NCBI GenBank assembly: GCA_002495625.1
Contig: DAGC01000011.1
Coordinates: forward strand, 23,250 to 87,249
Source of the DNA: Methanobacterium sp. UBA375
GTDB lineage: Archaea > Methanobacteriota > Methanobacteria > Methanobacteriales > Methanobacteriaceae
Direction: 5' to 3'
Length of the DNA: 64,000 nucleotides
Shown here: positions 46,305 to 56,582 of the stretch, piece by piece
Position numbering within the stretch: position 1 is the stretch's first letter
Layout of the letters: each line of letters begins with the position of its first letter
Notes under the pieces: model-generated
What the model was told of the DNA's origin: nothing
What the model saw: the letters and a program-made list of their open reading frames with translations, nothing else
The model's database searches: none
Position numbers and translations under genes: made by a program

Positions 46305-47456
46305 GTGTCAGATGAGTTCGAGAGTGATTATTTGTTAGATCAAAAAAGTAACGTTACAGATTTCACCGGGGAAATTGAACTTATTTATGAAATGGAAGCT
46401 GGTGAAAAGGTTTATCTGTCCAAAGATTTTATGATAGTGAAACTGCCTCGCGGGAGGAATGCACTGACCACTTCCTGGATCAATGGAGGTTACCAGGAAA
46501 ACCTGGAAGCAGTCTTTAACTATCAGTTGAATCAGCAGAACATCGATGATCTGGAAACTGGCAGTGTTCGAGATTTCATGAAGGTTACAGCCAGTAGGCT
46601 TGGTTTAAATCCGGAAAAAGTAACTGGTCTGATAACTGTTGCTTCTATGAAGAATTTAGCCATAGTCAGTAAGAGTTTTAGGGATGTAAAAGTCACAGCT
46701 CTTGTAACTGCTGGAATCGAAGTTAATGGTGGTCGGACTGGAGATCCCGCATCATATTACGAGGAAAATGGAAGATACGAATCTAAGGTGGGAACCATAA
46801 ACACCATCCTGATAGTAAATGCCCGGCTCTCTGAGAGCGTACTTGCCAGGGCCATGATGACTGCAGTGGAGGCTAAGACCGTGGCACTTCAGGAGCTCAT
46901 GGCCCCCAGTAAATATTCAACTGGAATAGCCACTGGTTCTGGCACCGATAAGATTTCTGTAATATCCAACCTACGAAACGAAAATGTACTAACCAACGCA
47001 GGTAAGCATTCAAAGCTGGGCGAACTTATTGGAAGATCGGTAATCGAAGCTACCACTGAAGCTCTGGCCAGGCAAAGTAACCTGACCCCTGATTCCCAGC
47101 GGGATATGCTGGTCAGATTGGAACGGTTGGGAGTGGATGAAAAACATTACTGGTCGGCTGTAAAAGGTATGGGGATCCATAAAAAGAAGGAATTTTTACA
47201 TAATCTTCACCATTTTTCTAAAAATCCCTCAGTGGTAGCTATGGTTGCATCTATTCTGCATATAGTGGATGAAATCAGTTGGGGATTAATCCCAGAAGAC
47301 GCAGGTAAAAGAACAGCCATTTCCATGATGATGACTCTGCCAGATCTCCTGGGAATTGAAAAAAGTAATGGTATTATGGAAATATTTAATGAAAAGGATT
47401 CCATCCTGGAAAACTGGATAAGGATCAGTTCCTGGTGTATAAAACATTTAAAATAA
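46305..47456 (+). CDS. cbiZ: Adenosylcobinamide amidohydrolase CbiZ
   Basis: This 383-residue CbiZ-family enzyme removes the aminopropanol arm from adenosylcobinamide or pseudo-cobamides, giving adenosylcobyric acid so that salvaged corrinoids can be rebuilt. Recognised blocks are ALTTSWINGGY, VTALVTAGIEVNGGRTGDPA and KYSTGIATGSGTD. A C-terminal extension of about 140 helical residues follows the usual CbiZ core. The start GTG 46305 has no good ribosome site; the real start could be elsewhere within the first 30 codons. It is last in the ecf operon and converges with cytosolic cobN. Confidence 0.88.
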   Translation: MSDEFESDYLLDQKSNVTDFTGEIELIYEMEAGEKVYLSKDFMIVKLPRGRNALTTSWINGGYQENLEAVFNYQLNQQNIDDLETGSVRDFMKVTASRLGLNPEKVTGLITVASMKNLAIVSKSFRDVKVTALVTAGIEVNGGRTGDPASYYEENGRYESKVGTINTILIVNARLSESVLARAMMTAVEAKTVALQELMAPSKYSTGIATGSGTDKISVISNLRNENVLTNAGKHSKLGELIGRSVIEATTEALARQSNLTPDSQRDMLVRLERLGVDEKHYWSAVKGMGIHKKKEFLHNLHHFSKNPSVVAMVASILHIVDEISWGLIPEDAGKRTAISMMMTLPDLLGIEKSNGIMEIFNEKDSILENWIRISSWCIKHLK

Positions 47457-47471
47457 ATCTTAAAGATGGTG

Positions 47472-50400
47472 TCATTCCAGGTACGACTCCAGATTAACGG
47501 TTAAATCCCTTAGTTTTTCTATCTTTTCTTCATCTGCCTGCCAGTATCCCCGTTTCTCTGTTTCAAGTAGTATCTCTCCCATCCTGACCGCGGCGTAGGG
47601 GTTGTTCTCCCTGATTTTTTCCCGCATATCTTCGTCCAGGAGTAATTTGTCCACTGCTTCATCGAACAACCAGTTCTCCACCTGACTGGTGGTTGCAGCA
47701 AATCCTAAAAGGTGTTCTAAACTGTTCTGGATCTTATGGGCCCCGAGAAACTCGTGTTTCAACATCCCCTCTATCCAGTCCGGATTCAAAAGCCGGGTTC
47801 TTGTAGCCCTGCCTATAACTCCTGCCAGGTCCTCAACCTGTAATTCTTCTTCAGTGCTGTCTACCACCATGATTTCTGCCTGCTCTCCCCTCTGACTTTC
47901 TATGGTACGGGATAGGCCTCCTAAAAATTCATAGTAATGATCCAGATCTGTAACTTCGTATTCACTGTTATCCCTCTCCTGGGTGACCATGTCCACCCCT
48001 TTGAGTGCATGATTAAATGCTTTCACATCTCTTCGGGCGCCATCTTTCTGGTACGCGTAGCACATGCTGTCCGTGTAATTTTCCACCAGTTCTTCTTCAT
48101 CTTCCCAGTTACCATTCTCTATCAGTGTCCTTACACTGGTGGCGTACTCGTCTGGGGCGGGGCCGAACACCCGGGCCAGGGCCAGGTCTCCGAATTCTTC
48201 CTGGTCCTCCAGGTAATGCTGTCGGGGATAATTTTTCTCCGGAGGCTCCTCCAGGCGAGCAACCATACGCACCGCCCTGTTGATCCAGTCTATATGGGTG
48301 GCCAGGGTATCCCGGAAGATTCCACAGATCGTGACCGTAACATCTACTCTGGGTCTTTCCATCTCCTCTGGTGGTACTATTTCTAGATTTTTAAACCAGG
48401 GTCCCTTCTGGTGTTTGATCCGCACACCCAATAGGGCCAGTATGGTGGATAGGGTGTCACCCCCAGTTTTCATAGTCTCAAAGCCCCAGAGAACAACTCC
48501 CACCCTTTGGGGGTATTCTCCATACTTTTTGTAATAGGATTCTAGGAGTAATTCAGCCGCTCTTTGACCCCGGACCTCGGCAGCTACAGTGGGTATCTGG
48601 CGGGGATCAAAGGCGTACATACTTCTTCCAGTGGGATAAACTTCCGGATCCCTTATGGGGTCACCGCCCCTGCTGGGAGTGATGTAACCCCCGTCCAGGG
48701 CATGTAAAAGACCTATGCTTTCTCGAGAGTTACCAACATCAGTTTTTATCTTCCGGATATAATCTCCATACCCATCAGGGAACCATGATGCATCCTCTCC
48801 ATTCACCGCTTTCCCTAGGAGGTTTTTTATTTCAACTTCCATCTCAAAAACTGCCTGGGTGTTTTTAACGTCATCCCAGGATACCCCCTCATGTTGGGCT
48901 TGTAACTTCAGGATGGATGGATATTCCCCATCCATACGCAAGACACCAAACAGGTAGTCTACAAGCTTTTCACCCTGAATTGGTCGGTCCATGATATGGA
49001 AACCATCAGGTATTAACTTCTTTTTCATATGGTAAAGTTCCTGACTCAATTTATCAATATCAGCAGGCATATGGAGCTCATCTGCCAGTTCCATAATCAG
49101 GGATCTTGTTTTGTCATCCTTTTCTGTGTTGTACTGGTTTAAAAGTTCTTCCAGTGTCAGATAATCTTCATACAACCTGGAACTTTTCATGGGTGGTGAG
49201 GCATGTGATATGCACTGTGCATAACTACGTCTTTTAGCGATGGTTGCCTCAGACGTATTTCCTACCCAGTAATAGTAGAGGTGGGGCATGGTTCCCACCA
49301 GAATGTCTGGAAAACAATTGGAAGAAAGACCAACCTGTTTTCCCGGGGTGAATTCCAGAGTTCCATGCATTCCAAAGTGCAGTAAAGCGTCGGCCTGAAA
49401 TTTTTCCTCTAAAAAATAGTAGTATGCCAAGTATTGGTGGTGAGGGGGTAAATTCCGGTCATGATATGAGTTTTCCAGGTCTTCATGCACTCCCCGGCTG
49501 GGCTGCACCCCTAAAAAGATGTTGCCCAGAAAGTACCCTGGGAGAATTATCTCATCCCCATCTACCATGATATCGCCTGGCGGCTCACCCCAATGGGAGA
49601 TAACCGACTCCTGCACTATTAGGGGTAGTTGATGGAACCATGAAAGATAATCCTGGGTTTTTATCCTTAAACCTGACTTCTTATGATATTTAGGACTGTT
49701 TACAATACCTTCCTCCAGGTAGAGATCTTTAACTTTGCCTTCAGGAAGATCTAATGTGTATCCTTTCTCCTGAAGTTTACGTAGAAAAATCTCCAGGCTG
49801 GAGAAGGTGTCCAGATATCCGCTACCACTGAGATTCTCCTCCCCGGGAGGATAGTCATAGGTTAATATGGCCAGCCGTTTATCCCTGTTCTTTTTCTTCC
49901 TCAGGGCTAACCATTTCCTGATCCGGGCAGCCAGCTTTTCCATCCTATCCGGGAGGACCTTGATGACCTTCACTCTTCCCATCTCTGGATCTTCCCTGAT
50001 TTCCAGGCCCGCGGTGAAGATGGGTTCCATTCCCCCATCGAGTTCTGGTAGGGTCACTCCCAGGATTACTTCCAGGGGGTTTAGACCATCCTCTCCCCTT
50101 TGCCAGTCCTGTAAATTGGTTTCGTATCCCCTTAAATCTATGATATATGGGACATCTTCTTCCTGGAAATAGCGGATAGTTGGCTCGGGACTTCCCCCTA
50201 GGGGGCCTCCATTTATCTGGAAGTACTGTAGATTGATGAAAAGGTCTATATCATTTAAATACTCATTCATAGCCGTCAGGTTATCGGTCACATTGGAGAA
50301 GACAGTTATGATGTTGGCGTCCTCGTGCAGATGTTCATAGATGGCTTCAGCCAGCGGACGGGTATCGTCGAAGTGCATACCCCCATAGAAAAGTACTCCC

Positions 50401-51074
50401 ACAGTTGGTTTTTCTGGATCATAATTAATCCTCTCTTTATATTCTTCCAAACTGTGATAAGTACCCTGATAAGGGAGATATAGACCATAAAGTGGTTTTT
50501 TAATAGGAGGGCTCAGTTCTCCTATACCACTGGTCTGGGTGTAATTTTTAAGTAGGAAGAGTAGTAAGTTCTTCAGGTTTTCAGATTCATTCTGACGGTA
50601 GTATTCCCTGGCCTCGAGCCAGCGCCGGGCATCATCAAGGGCATTCTGTTCTAGGAGTTTTTCCATCTTCCCCCAGAGTATATCTTCCTTGTTGCTTTGC
50701 AAGTACTCGTCCAGGTTAAGGTTATTCTCATGGAAACGTTGTATAAGCTCCCCTCCCCTGAATTCACCCATGTTAAGCATATTGAAGAGTGGAGTGGGCC
50801 CGAAAACCAGAACAACCACTGTCCTGTCTTTTCCCTCTAAGAGATTTGGGAGCTCCCTGGTGAGCCGTACATCACCCATGATCTCCACCAATATTATGTC
50901 AGATTCGTCTATGCTTCTTGAAATGTCATCCAGGGGTACGGCAGGGTCTTCATACTCATCCAGATATATCTTCCTGATCTGGAGTAAATTTCCGTGCTGT
51001 TTTTTGATCTTCTCCACAGCTTCTTTGAGGGAGAGAGTGTTGTTGTTTGTGGTAATAACCAATATCTTCCGCAT
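47472..51074 (-). CDS. cobN: Cytosolic CobN/ChlH-type chelatase large subunit
   Basis: This 1200-residue protein has no signal peptide and no C-terminal helix; it is the usual size of CobN/ChlH. The chelatase block GMHGTLEFTPGKQ is intact (His570, Glu574). It ends just before the point where the surface copies carry CCHHTC and the stalk. It closes the operon mtrA-like, chlID, ecfS, ecfT, ecfAA', cobN; with ChlID it could form a CobN-CobST or ChlHID-like ATP-dependent chelatase. Methanogens insert cobalt early with CbiX, so such an enzyme has no obvious step in cobamide synthesis; repair, metal removal or re-insertion on imported tetrapyrroles is possible. Confidence 0.92.
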   Translation of the reverse strand: MRKILVITTNNNTLSLKEAVEKIKKQHGNLLQIRKIYLDEYEDPAVPLDDISRSIDESDIILVEIMGDVRLTRELPNLLEGKDRTVVVLVFGPTPLFNMLNMGEFRGGELIQRFHENNLNLDEYLQSNKEDILWGKMEKLLEQNALDDARRWLEAREYYRQNESENLKNLLLFLLKNYTQTSGIGELSPPIKKPLYGLYLPYQGTYHSLEEYKERINYDPEKPTVGVLFYGGMHFDDTRPLAEAIYEHLHEDANIITVFSNVTDNLTAMNEYLNDIDLFINLQYFQINGGPLGGSPEPTIRYFQEEDVPYIIDLRGYETNLQDWQRGEDGLNPLEVILGVTLPELDGGMEPIFTAGLEIREDPEMGRVKVIKVLPDRMEKLAARIRKWLALRKKKNRDKRLAILTYDYPPGEENLSGSGYLDTFSSLEIFLRKLQEKGYTLDLPEGKVKDLYLEEGIVNSPKYHKKSGLRIKTQDYLSWFHQLPLIVQESVISHWGEPPGDIMVDGDEIILPGYFLGNIFLGVQPSRGVHEDLENSYHDRNLPPHHQYLAYYYFLEEKFQADALLHFGMHGTLEFTPGKQVGLSSNCFPDILVGTMPHLYYYWVGNTSEATIAKRRSYAQCISHASPPMKSSRLYEDYLTLEELLNQYNTEKDDKTRSLIMELADELHMPADIDKLSQELYHMKKKLIPDGFHIMDRPIQGEKLVDYLFGVLRMDGEYPSILKLQAQHEGVSWDDVKNTQAVFEMEVEIKNLLGKAVNGEDASWFPDGYGDYIRKIKTDVGNSRESIGLLHALDGGYITPSRGGDPIRDPEVYPTGRSMYAFDPRQIPTVAAEVRGQRAAELLLESYYKKYGEYPQRVGVVLWGFETMKTGGDTLSTILALLGVRIKHQKGPWFKNLEIVPPEEMERPRVDVTVTICGIFRDTLATHIDWINRAVRMVARLEEPPEKNYPRQHYLEDQEEFGDLALARVFGPAPDEYATSVRTLIENGNWEDEEELVENYTDSMCYAYQKDGARRDVKAFNHALKGVDMVTQERDNSEYEVTDLDHYYEFLGGLSRTIESQRGEQAEIMVVDSTEEELQVEDLAGVIGRATRTRLLNPDWIEGMLKHEFLGAHKIQNSLEHLLGFAATTSQVENWLFDEAVDKLLLDEDMREKIRENNPYAAVRMGEILLETEKRGYWQADEEKIEKLRDLTVNLESYLE

Positions 51075-51088
51075 ATACTATCCTCCAT

Positions 51089-52609
51089 TTATCCGTTAAC
51101 TAAGCTTTGAAATGATTCTAAACCTTTAAAATCTCCATAAAGGTTGTAACATTCTTCTGTTAATTTTTCATCTATTATTTTCCCATTTTCCATGAAAATG
51201 AGTTTATGGGTAGTTTTAAGTAAAAATTCGATATCATGAGAGATTAAAATGAAAGATACACCATATTTCTGTAGTTTCATGATTTCTCCCACCAACTGGT
51301 TCATATGATAACTGTCCATGCCGGTGGTGGGCTCGTCCAGGATCAAAAGGTGGGGTTGGCGGGTCATGAAGGCGGATATGAGTGTTCTCTGCTTTTCACC
51401 GCTACTTAAAGAGTGGGGATGGCGGTTGCGGAGTTTTGAGAGGTTCATGGATTCTTGAATAGTTTCCACCCGGGATTCTATCTCTCCTGGGGAAAATCCT
51501 AACTCGGACAGTCCAAAGGAAAGTTCGCTATGTACCGTGTTCATGAAGAGCTGATGATCAGGATTTTGAAGCACCATACCAAGTTTATGCGCCATGGAAA
51601 TCTTATTTCCACCTTGATCTTCAGGGAAAAATGAGACGGTGCCTTTATCAGGTTTTAAGAGTCCGACCAGTACTTTGGCCAGGGTGGTCTTTCCTGAACC
51701 GTTGTTTCCTACTATTCCCAAAACTTCACCCTTCTTCAGAGTCAATGACACATCCTCCAAGGTAAAACCACTGGAATAATGATAAGAAAGATTATCCACT
51801 TCTAAAATCATCTCCGAAGCATTGTAAATTATATTCGAAGTATTGTAAACATTGGACTCTTTCATTCTTGTTGTTAAATGAGTGGGATTTCGAATACTAT
51901 ATTTTTTCATGGCTTCATGGTCATGTAAGAGTTTTTTACCTCCTTCATGGATGATTCTCCCTTTGTCCATGACGATTACCCTGTCCACCAGTTCTCGGAC
52001 ATGTTGGGTTCGGTGATCAATGAGGACAATGGTTTTACCCTTATTTTTAAGCCTTCCCAGTATCTGGAAGAGTTCCATCGCCCCCTGTAAGTCCAGATTT
52101 GATGTTGGTTCATCCAGAACCAGTAACTCTGGATTAAGGGAAAGATTAGCAGCGATGGCCACCCTTTGCTTTTGACCCTCAGAAAGATTGAAAACGTTGT
52201 GTTTTCTCCAGAAAGTCATTTTCACATCATTTAAGGCCTTAGAAACTCTTTTATCTATTTCTTCAGGATCCAACCCCAGGTTTTCTGGACCAAATGCCAC
52301 TTCATCCTCCACCTGGAGGTTGAAGAACTGGGACTCTGGATTCTGGAATATGAAACCTATCTCTTGTGCCATTTGGAAAACCGTGAAATTTTCAGTGTTT
52401 TTACCGTTCACCACAACTTTTCCTTCCATATTACCCCCTAAGATATGGGGTATGATCCCATTGAGGGTGCAGGCCAGGGTAGATTTACCACAACCACTTT
52501 TACCTGTCACCAATACAAATTCTCCTTTATCTACATGGAGGTCTACACTATTTAGAGCTGGTTTTGAGGTGTGAGGATAACTATATTCCAGTCCTTCTAT
52601 GTTGATCAT
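51089..52609 (-). CDS. Fused double ATPase (EcfA-EcfA') of the third ECF importer
   Basis: This 506-residue protein has two ABC domains: GKSGCGKSTLA (37-47) with LSEGQKQRVAI, and GNNGSGKTTLA (about 297) with LSSGEKQRTLI. Both Walker B motifs are intact (LLVLDEPTSNLDL, LLILDEPTTGMDS). It lies between ecfT and cytosolic cobN with short gaps (20 and 14 bp), so it is operonic. Confidence 0.92.
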   Translation of the reverse strand: MINIEGLEYSYPHTSKPALNSVDLHVDKGEFVLVTGKSGCGKSTLACTLNGIIPHILGGNMEGKVVVNGKNTENFTVFQMAQEIGFIFQNPESQFFNLQVEDEVAFGPENLGLDPEEIDKRVSKALNDVKMTFWRKHNVFNLSEGQKQRVAIAANLSLNPELLVLDEPTSNLDLQGAMELFQILGRLKNKGKTIVLIDHRTQHVRELVDRVIVMDKGRIIHEGGKKLLHDHEAMKKYSIRNPTHLTTRMKESNVYNTSNIIYNASEMILEVDNLSYHYSSGFTLEDVSLTLKKGEVLGIVGNNGSGKTTLAKVLVGLLKPDKGTVSFFPEDQGGNKISMAHKLGMVLQNPDHQLFMNTVHSELSFGLSELGFSPGEIESRVETIQESMNLSKLRNRHPHSLSSGEKQRTLISAFMTRQPHLLILDEPTTGMDSYHMNQLVGEIMKLQKYGVSFILISHDIEFLLKTTHKLIFMENGKIIDEKLTEECYNLYGDFKGLESFQSLVNG

Positions 52610-52629
52610 TTTTCTACACCTGCAAATTT

Positions 52630-53394
52630 TTAAATTAAAGAAAAACTGACTTTATCCATTACCATCAAAACAGAACAGAACATGATCATGGTTAAAGAGA
52701 AAAAAAGGTCATTTCTATCAATTTCCATAATTTTTAAGCTAGATCTGCCATTTCCACCATTGAAAGCCCTGCTTTCAGCGGCAATTGCTATTTCATCAGA
52801 AAGTTTCAAGATACGAATGAAAAGGGGTATGATCATCCCCCGGTAAAGATAGGAAGGCTTACGGATGACGTCCCAGTTAGATAGATAAACCCCCCTGAGG
52901 CGGAGGGCATTGAAAATAGCTTCCGCCTCATTAGCTAGTGTAGGGATGTAACGAAGAGTTACAGTCAGGGTGAAACTCAGTGACGCAGGAAAACGCATCT
53001 TCTGCAGGGCCAGGGAAAGGTGATTGGGGGATGTTGTAAATGCAAATAACATACCAGCAGTGGCCATCACACCAAACCGAAGGAAAAACGGACTGAAATA
53101 TTCCAGCGAATAAATGAAGTTCCGGGTAAGCAGGGTCATGATGGCCACAGTCAGCACTGCAAAAAGAAAAAACAGACCCAAAAACTTGGTCATCCTTTTT
53201 AGCGTTCCTGATATAGCTGAAAGGGCGAGGAGCATCATCACCAGTGTAACCAGCCATGCCATATTCTGCAGAAACACCGATAGTAGGGTTGTTCCCAGTA
53301 CGAGGCCCAGTTTAATCCGGGGATCCAAGCGATGGATCACTGAATCTTCCCCCACATAACTTGTATTGTAGGAAAAAGCATTCTTCATATTCAA
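52630..53394 (-). CDS. EcfT transmembrane coupling protein of the third ECF importer
   Basis: This 254-residue EcfT-family protein has helices at about 28-70, 80-100 and 225-250. The cytoplasmic coupling region includes EAEAIFNALRLRGVYLSN and EIAIAAESRAFNG, the two Ala-Arg-Gly-type boxes. The start overlaps the S-component gene by four bases. Confidence 0.88.
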   Translation of the reverse strand: MNMKNAFSYNTSYVGEDSVIHRLDPRIKLGLVLGTTLLSVFLQNMAWLVTLVMMLLALSAISGTLKRMTKFLGLFFLFAVLTVAIMTLLTRNFIYSLEYFSPFFLRFGVMATAGMLFAFTTSPNHLSLALQKMRFPASLSFTLTVTLRYIPTLANEAEAIFNALRLRGVYLSNWDVIRKPSYLYRGMIIPLFIRILKLSDEIAIAAESRAFNGGNGRSSLKIMEIDRNDLFFSLTMIMFCSVLMVMDKVSFSLI

Positions 53395-53978
53395 TTTCCA
53401 ATCGCTCCTGCACTCTGGAGTTCTGTGGCTATTTTTGAACCTATAAGTCCACCTGCAGCGCCCAGGATGGTGGCCAGTATTGCCGCGATTAATATCATGA
53501 TTGGATTGATTATTTCGGTGGAAAATCCAAAAACCACCATTATAGTTAGAATTAACAGTGTTTCAACCATCTGGTTAACTCCACACGCTACTACAAGTGA
53601 GTTTCTGGAACCATACCTACCATAGAATATTCTAGTAATGGCATCGGCAGCTAAACCACCCAGTATAGCCGCAGGTAGGAGTGGTAGGAAGGCAGGCATT
53701 ATTAGGCCAGCAACGACTCCCATTATGATGCCGATTATGGTGAAGGTTCCAACCTTAGTTACTTTAGCCAAACCCACAGCGATGATGATGCTAATGAAGA
53801 ATGCCTGGCCTATTGATTTAGCACCGGGAAATGGAGTTATAGCTGCAACTCCCAGCATGATTACCATCTCTATTATGAACATCAGGGCCACGATCATGCC
53901 TATGAAAGCTAGGTCTCTGGTGGTGAAGTTTCCAAAATGTATCATCCATTTTCCTGTATTTGAAGTTTTTTTAAACAT
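53391..53978 (-). CDS. ECF S component encoded with chlID and cobN
   Basis: This 195-residue protein has five to six membrane helices and belongs to the MptD-like group of archaeal S components (FTTRDLAFIGMIVALMFIIEM, then GGLAADAITR). ATG 53978 is preceded by AGGGAG with an eight-base spacer; an ATG 21 bases upstream lacks one. The cargo is unknown; position between chelatase genes suggests a tetrapyrrole or its metal. Confidence 0.82.
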   Translation of the reverse strand: MFKKTSNTGKWMIHFGNFTTRDLAFIGMIVALMFIIEMVIMLGVAAITPFPGAKSIGQAFFISIIIAVGLAKVTKVGTFTIIGIIMGVVAGLIMPAFLPLLPAAILGGLAADAITRIFYGRYGSRNSLVVACGVNQMVETLLILTIMVVFGFSTEIINPIMILIAAILATILGAAGGLIGSKIATELQSAGAIGN

Positions 53979-54019
53979 AGTTACATACTCCCTGTCCATT
54001 TAGAACCGTTTTAAGACCT

Positions 54020-55816
54020 TTAGATAATTTCCTCCAGATAAAAATGAGGAGAGTTAAAAGTAGAAGATATATCTTCTAATATGCCGATACTGCGTCCTCT
54101 GCTTTCAGCATTAACAAAAACAAGATTCACATCATTAACCATACTGTTAAGCAGTTTTACATCGTTTTCCAGGTTCCCTTCCATGAAAACATTGCCCCTA
54201 CCATCACTTATGACGATTATAACTGGGACAGTACTTTTTTCCTTACCAGCCATCTTAAGAGCCTGATAAAGAGCAGGGGTGAAGGGTGTTTTTCCTCCGG
54301 TGGGTAATTTTTCCAGGGACTCTTCTATCCTGTTTAAATTGGAGGTGGGATGGGCCAGTACTTCGGCTTCATCACCACTGAAGGCTAGTAAAGCTACTCG
54401 ATTCTTTTTTTCATATGATTCTTTTAGTAAGAGCCAAGAAAGGCTTTTTGCAAACCCTATCTTTTTATCCAGACGCATAGATGATGAAGAATCAATTAAA
54501 ATGATATAAAGAGCTTCAGCCGTACTTACTCGGACCTTCTCCATAACATGCTCGGGAAGAACCATGAATTCACCTTTTCCCTTATTTTCTCTGGCGGCCT
54601 TACGCACCGTAGCATCTACTGCCATGCTTCGGGGCTTCTTACTTTCCCTGGCTTTGAGATACATCCCCCTATCACCCACTACTTTAGGGCTATTTTTACC
54701 CTGCAAACTACCCCCAGCTTCCTGTCTGATGATATCTTTTCTCAACTGGTGGTTACGGTCTATTTTAAAGATTTCTTCTGGGGGTTCGCCCTCTAGAATG
54801 TCTTCTATAGTTTCTGAAGTGAGGGGTTCTTCTTTTTGAAAGGGGAGTTGGTTAATTCTGTGGGGCAATGCCAGTAGTGCGGCTTCTTTTATATCATTCA
54901 GGTTGACCTCCTTTCGGCCGTCCAGTGCTGATAGGACCCGTGAAGTCTTCTCTAATACTATGTCTGCCCGGTGGGTTTTGATGCCCAGTCCCGCTGTGAT
55001 TTCCACCATCTTTTCCAGCATTTCCTGGGGTATTTTGACTGTGGGTAGGATTTTCTGGGCGTTTATTATCTCTATTTTAAGATTTTCCTGTTTTTTATGG
55101 AATTTTTCTTCGAAGTTATCGGGGTTCTGGTCAAATTCTTGTCTGTACTTCATAATTTTAAGGCGTTCTTCCTTTGATTCCAGGGCTCTAACTTCAACAG
55201 ACAGCCCAAAGCGATCCAGTATCTGGGGACGCAGTCCACCCTCTTCAGGGTTCATGGTTCCCACCAGAACAAATCTGGAAGGATGGTAGAGGGATATTCC
55301 CTCCCTCTCAACTATGTTAACACCCATAGCTGCACTGTCCAGAAGTATGTTCACCAGATGATTATCCAAGAGATTGACTTCATCTATGTAGAGGATGTTT
55401 CGATTGGCCCGGGCAAGAATACCAGGTTCGAGAGCTTTAACTCCTTCTTTAATGGCCTTTTTAATATCAATGGTTCCAATAACCATATCTTCAGTGGCTG
55501 ATACAGGCATGTCTATTATTTTCATGGGGGTTTTTACTGAAGGAAGTTTTCCATTCTCATTGTATTCCTGCTGGCAAGATTGGCACATAAGAGTTCTATC
55601 CAGGGGGTGACAGTTGAAATTACACCCCTTGACAACCTGAATTTCAGGTAAAATGTGTGAAAGGGATCTAACTGCAGTGGATTTTCCAGTGCCTTTATCC
55701 CCTTTTATAAGAACTCCACCAATTGATGGGTCAATGGCATTTATTAATAAGGCTTTTTTAAGGAGTTCCTGTCCAACCAAGGCTGTGAAAGGAAAAATAA
55801 CAGATTTATAATGCAA
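54020..55816 (-). CDS. Fused ChlI-ChlD (BchI/BchD) AAA+ chelatase motor subunit
   Basis: This 598-residue protein fuses the AAA+ module of ChlI/BchI with the integrin-like VWA domain of ChlD/BchD. Walker A is GDKGTGKS (39-46) and Walker B NILYIDEVNLL (140-150). A putative zinc ribbon is formed by Cys65, Cys69, Cys78 and Cys81. A charged linker (about 340-430) leads to a VWA domain with metal-dependent adhesion site Asp442-x-Ser444-x-Ser446. Such motors drive ATP-dependent metal insertion by ChlH/CobN. The start is TTG 55816, with GGTGA upstream. It is the only AAA+ partner for six CobN copies here. It lies 85 bp after the mtrA-like gene. Confidence 0.92.
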   Translation of the reverse strand: MHYKSVIFPFTALVGQELLKKALLINAIDPSIGGVLIKGDKGTGKSTAVRSLSHILPEIQVVKGCNFNCHPLDRTLMCQSCQQEYNENGKLPSVKTPMKIIDMPVSATEDMVIGTIDIKKAIKEGVKALEPGILARANRNILYIDEVNLLDNHLVNILLDSAAMGVNIVEREGISLYHPSRFVLVGTMNPEEGGLRPQILDRFGLSVEVRALESKEERLKIMKYRQEFDQNPDNFEEKFHKKQENLKIEIINAQKILPTVKIPQEMLEKMVEITAGLGIKTHRADIVLEKTSRVLSALDGRKEVNLNDIKEAALLALPHRINQLPFQKEEPLTSETIEDILEGEPPEEIFKIDRNHQLRKDIIRQEAGGSLQGKNSPKVVGDRGMYLKARESKKPRSMAVDATVRKAARENKGKGEFMVLPEHVMEKVRVSTAEALYIILIDSSSSMRLDKKIGFAKSLSWLLLKESYEKKNRVALLAFSGDEAEVLAHPTSNLNRIEESLEKLPTGGKTPFTPALYQALKMAGKEKSTVPVIIVISDGRGNVFMEGNLENDVKLLNSMVNDVNLVFVNAESRGRSIGILEDISSTFNSPHFYLEEII

Positions 55817-55901
55817 TGAATCACCAGATTACTTAATTAATCATATGTTATCTCTGAGGTTGCCTGGAGGGCCTATTTAAAAAAAATTTTGAGTTGAAAT
55901 T

Positions 55902-56498
55902 TTAGGTGGGACAGTTCTTTAAAAGAAGCCGAACGAAATCTTTAAGTTTCTCTTCTATTTTTTCCTGGTATTCTTCAGTTTCTTCACTTTCTTCCACATG
56001 GAAGATCATGGTTTCTTCTTCCACCGCTCCTGGATCGCTTTCTATGCATTCTTTAACTTTTGTTTGAATTAAATCGGGATCTTCGGTGTCGATCATGTTT
56101 ATAAGCTCCAGTTGTGCCTGGAATCTTTCGATTGCTTCATCGGGTATGTTTTCGATGAAGGGAATAGCTCCAGTGGCTCCGATTATCTTCCTTTTATCTG
56201 GGTCAACACCATTTTCATGGAGAGCTACGATACTCTGGCCGGTGACGTGTCCCTGGACTTCTGATCCACAGAGAATCAGGAATCGGATGTTGGGGTTGGA
56301 TATGATGTTGGCCATCATCTTCTCCACACCCAGATTCTCAGTTTTACAGGGTCCGGCAATGGCCGCCCCAGCATCTATAAGTACATTTTCGATATGTGAA
56401 GCCAGTGTTGCCCCTGCCACAGGGCTTTGAGTGTCACCTACCATGTAATCTCCATTTACCAGAGGCCATCCCTCTGGTGGTGATTTTTTTTCTACCAT
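55902..56498 (-). CDS. mtrA: MtrA-like corrinoid protein without membrane anchor
   Basis: This 198-residue protein is clearly homologous to MtrA, the corrinoid-carrying subunit of methyl-H4MPT:coenzyme M methyltransferase. The corrinoid-ligand histidine is His94 in VALHENGVDPDK, and GATGAIPFIENIPDEAIERFQ is kept. Normal MtrA ends in a membrane helix; this one ends in an acidic helical tail (EESEETEEYQEKIEEKL) and LLLKNCPT, so it is soluble. No other mtr gene is near. As first gene of the chelatase/ECF operon behind a perfect operator A it is more likely a corrinoid carrier, sensor or storage protein than part of the Mtr complex. GAGGTG lies six bases before the ATG. Confidence 0.88.
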   Translation of the reverse strand: MVEKKSPPEGWPLVNGDYMVGDTQSPVAGATLASHIENVLIDAGAAIAGPCKTENLGVEKMMANIISNPNIRFLILCGSEVQGHVTGQSIVALHENGVDPDKRKIIGATGAIPFIENIPDEAIERFQAQLELINMIDTEDPDLIQTKVKECIESDPGAVEEETMIFHVEESEETEEYQEKIEEKLKDFVRLLLKNCPT

Positions 56499-56582
56499 CT
56501 TATCACCTCTAAAATTTGTTTTTTACTTCAGGGAGTAGTATTCAACTAAACTTAAGGGTTGCTTGAATATAAATTTTTCTAC

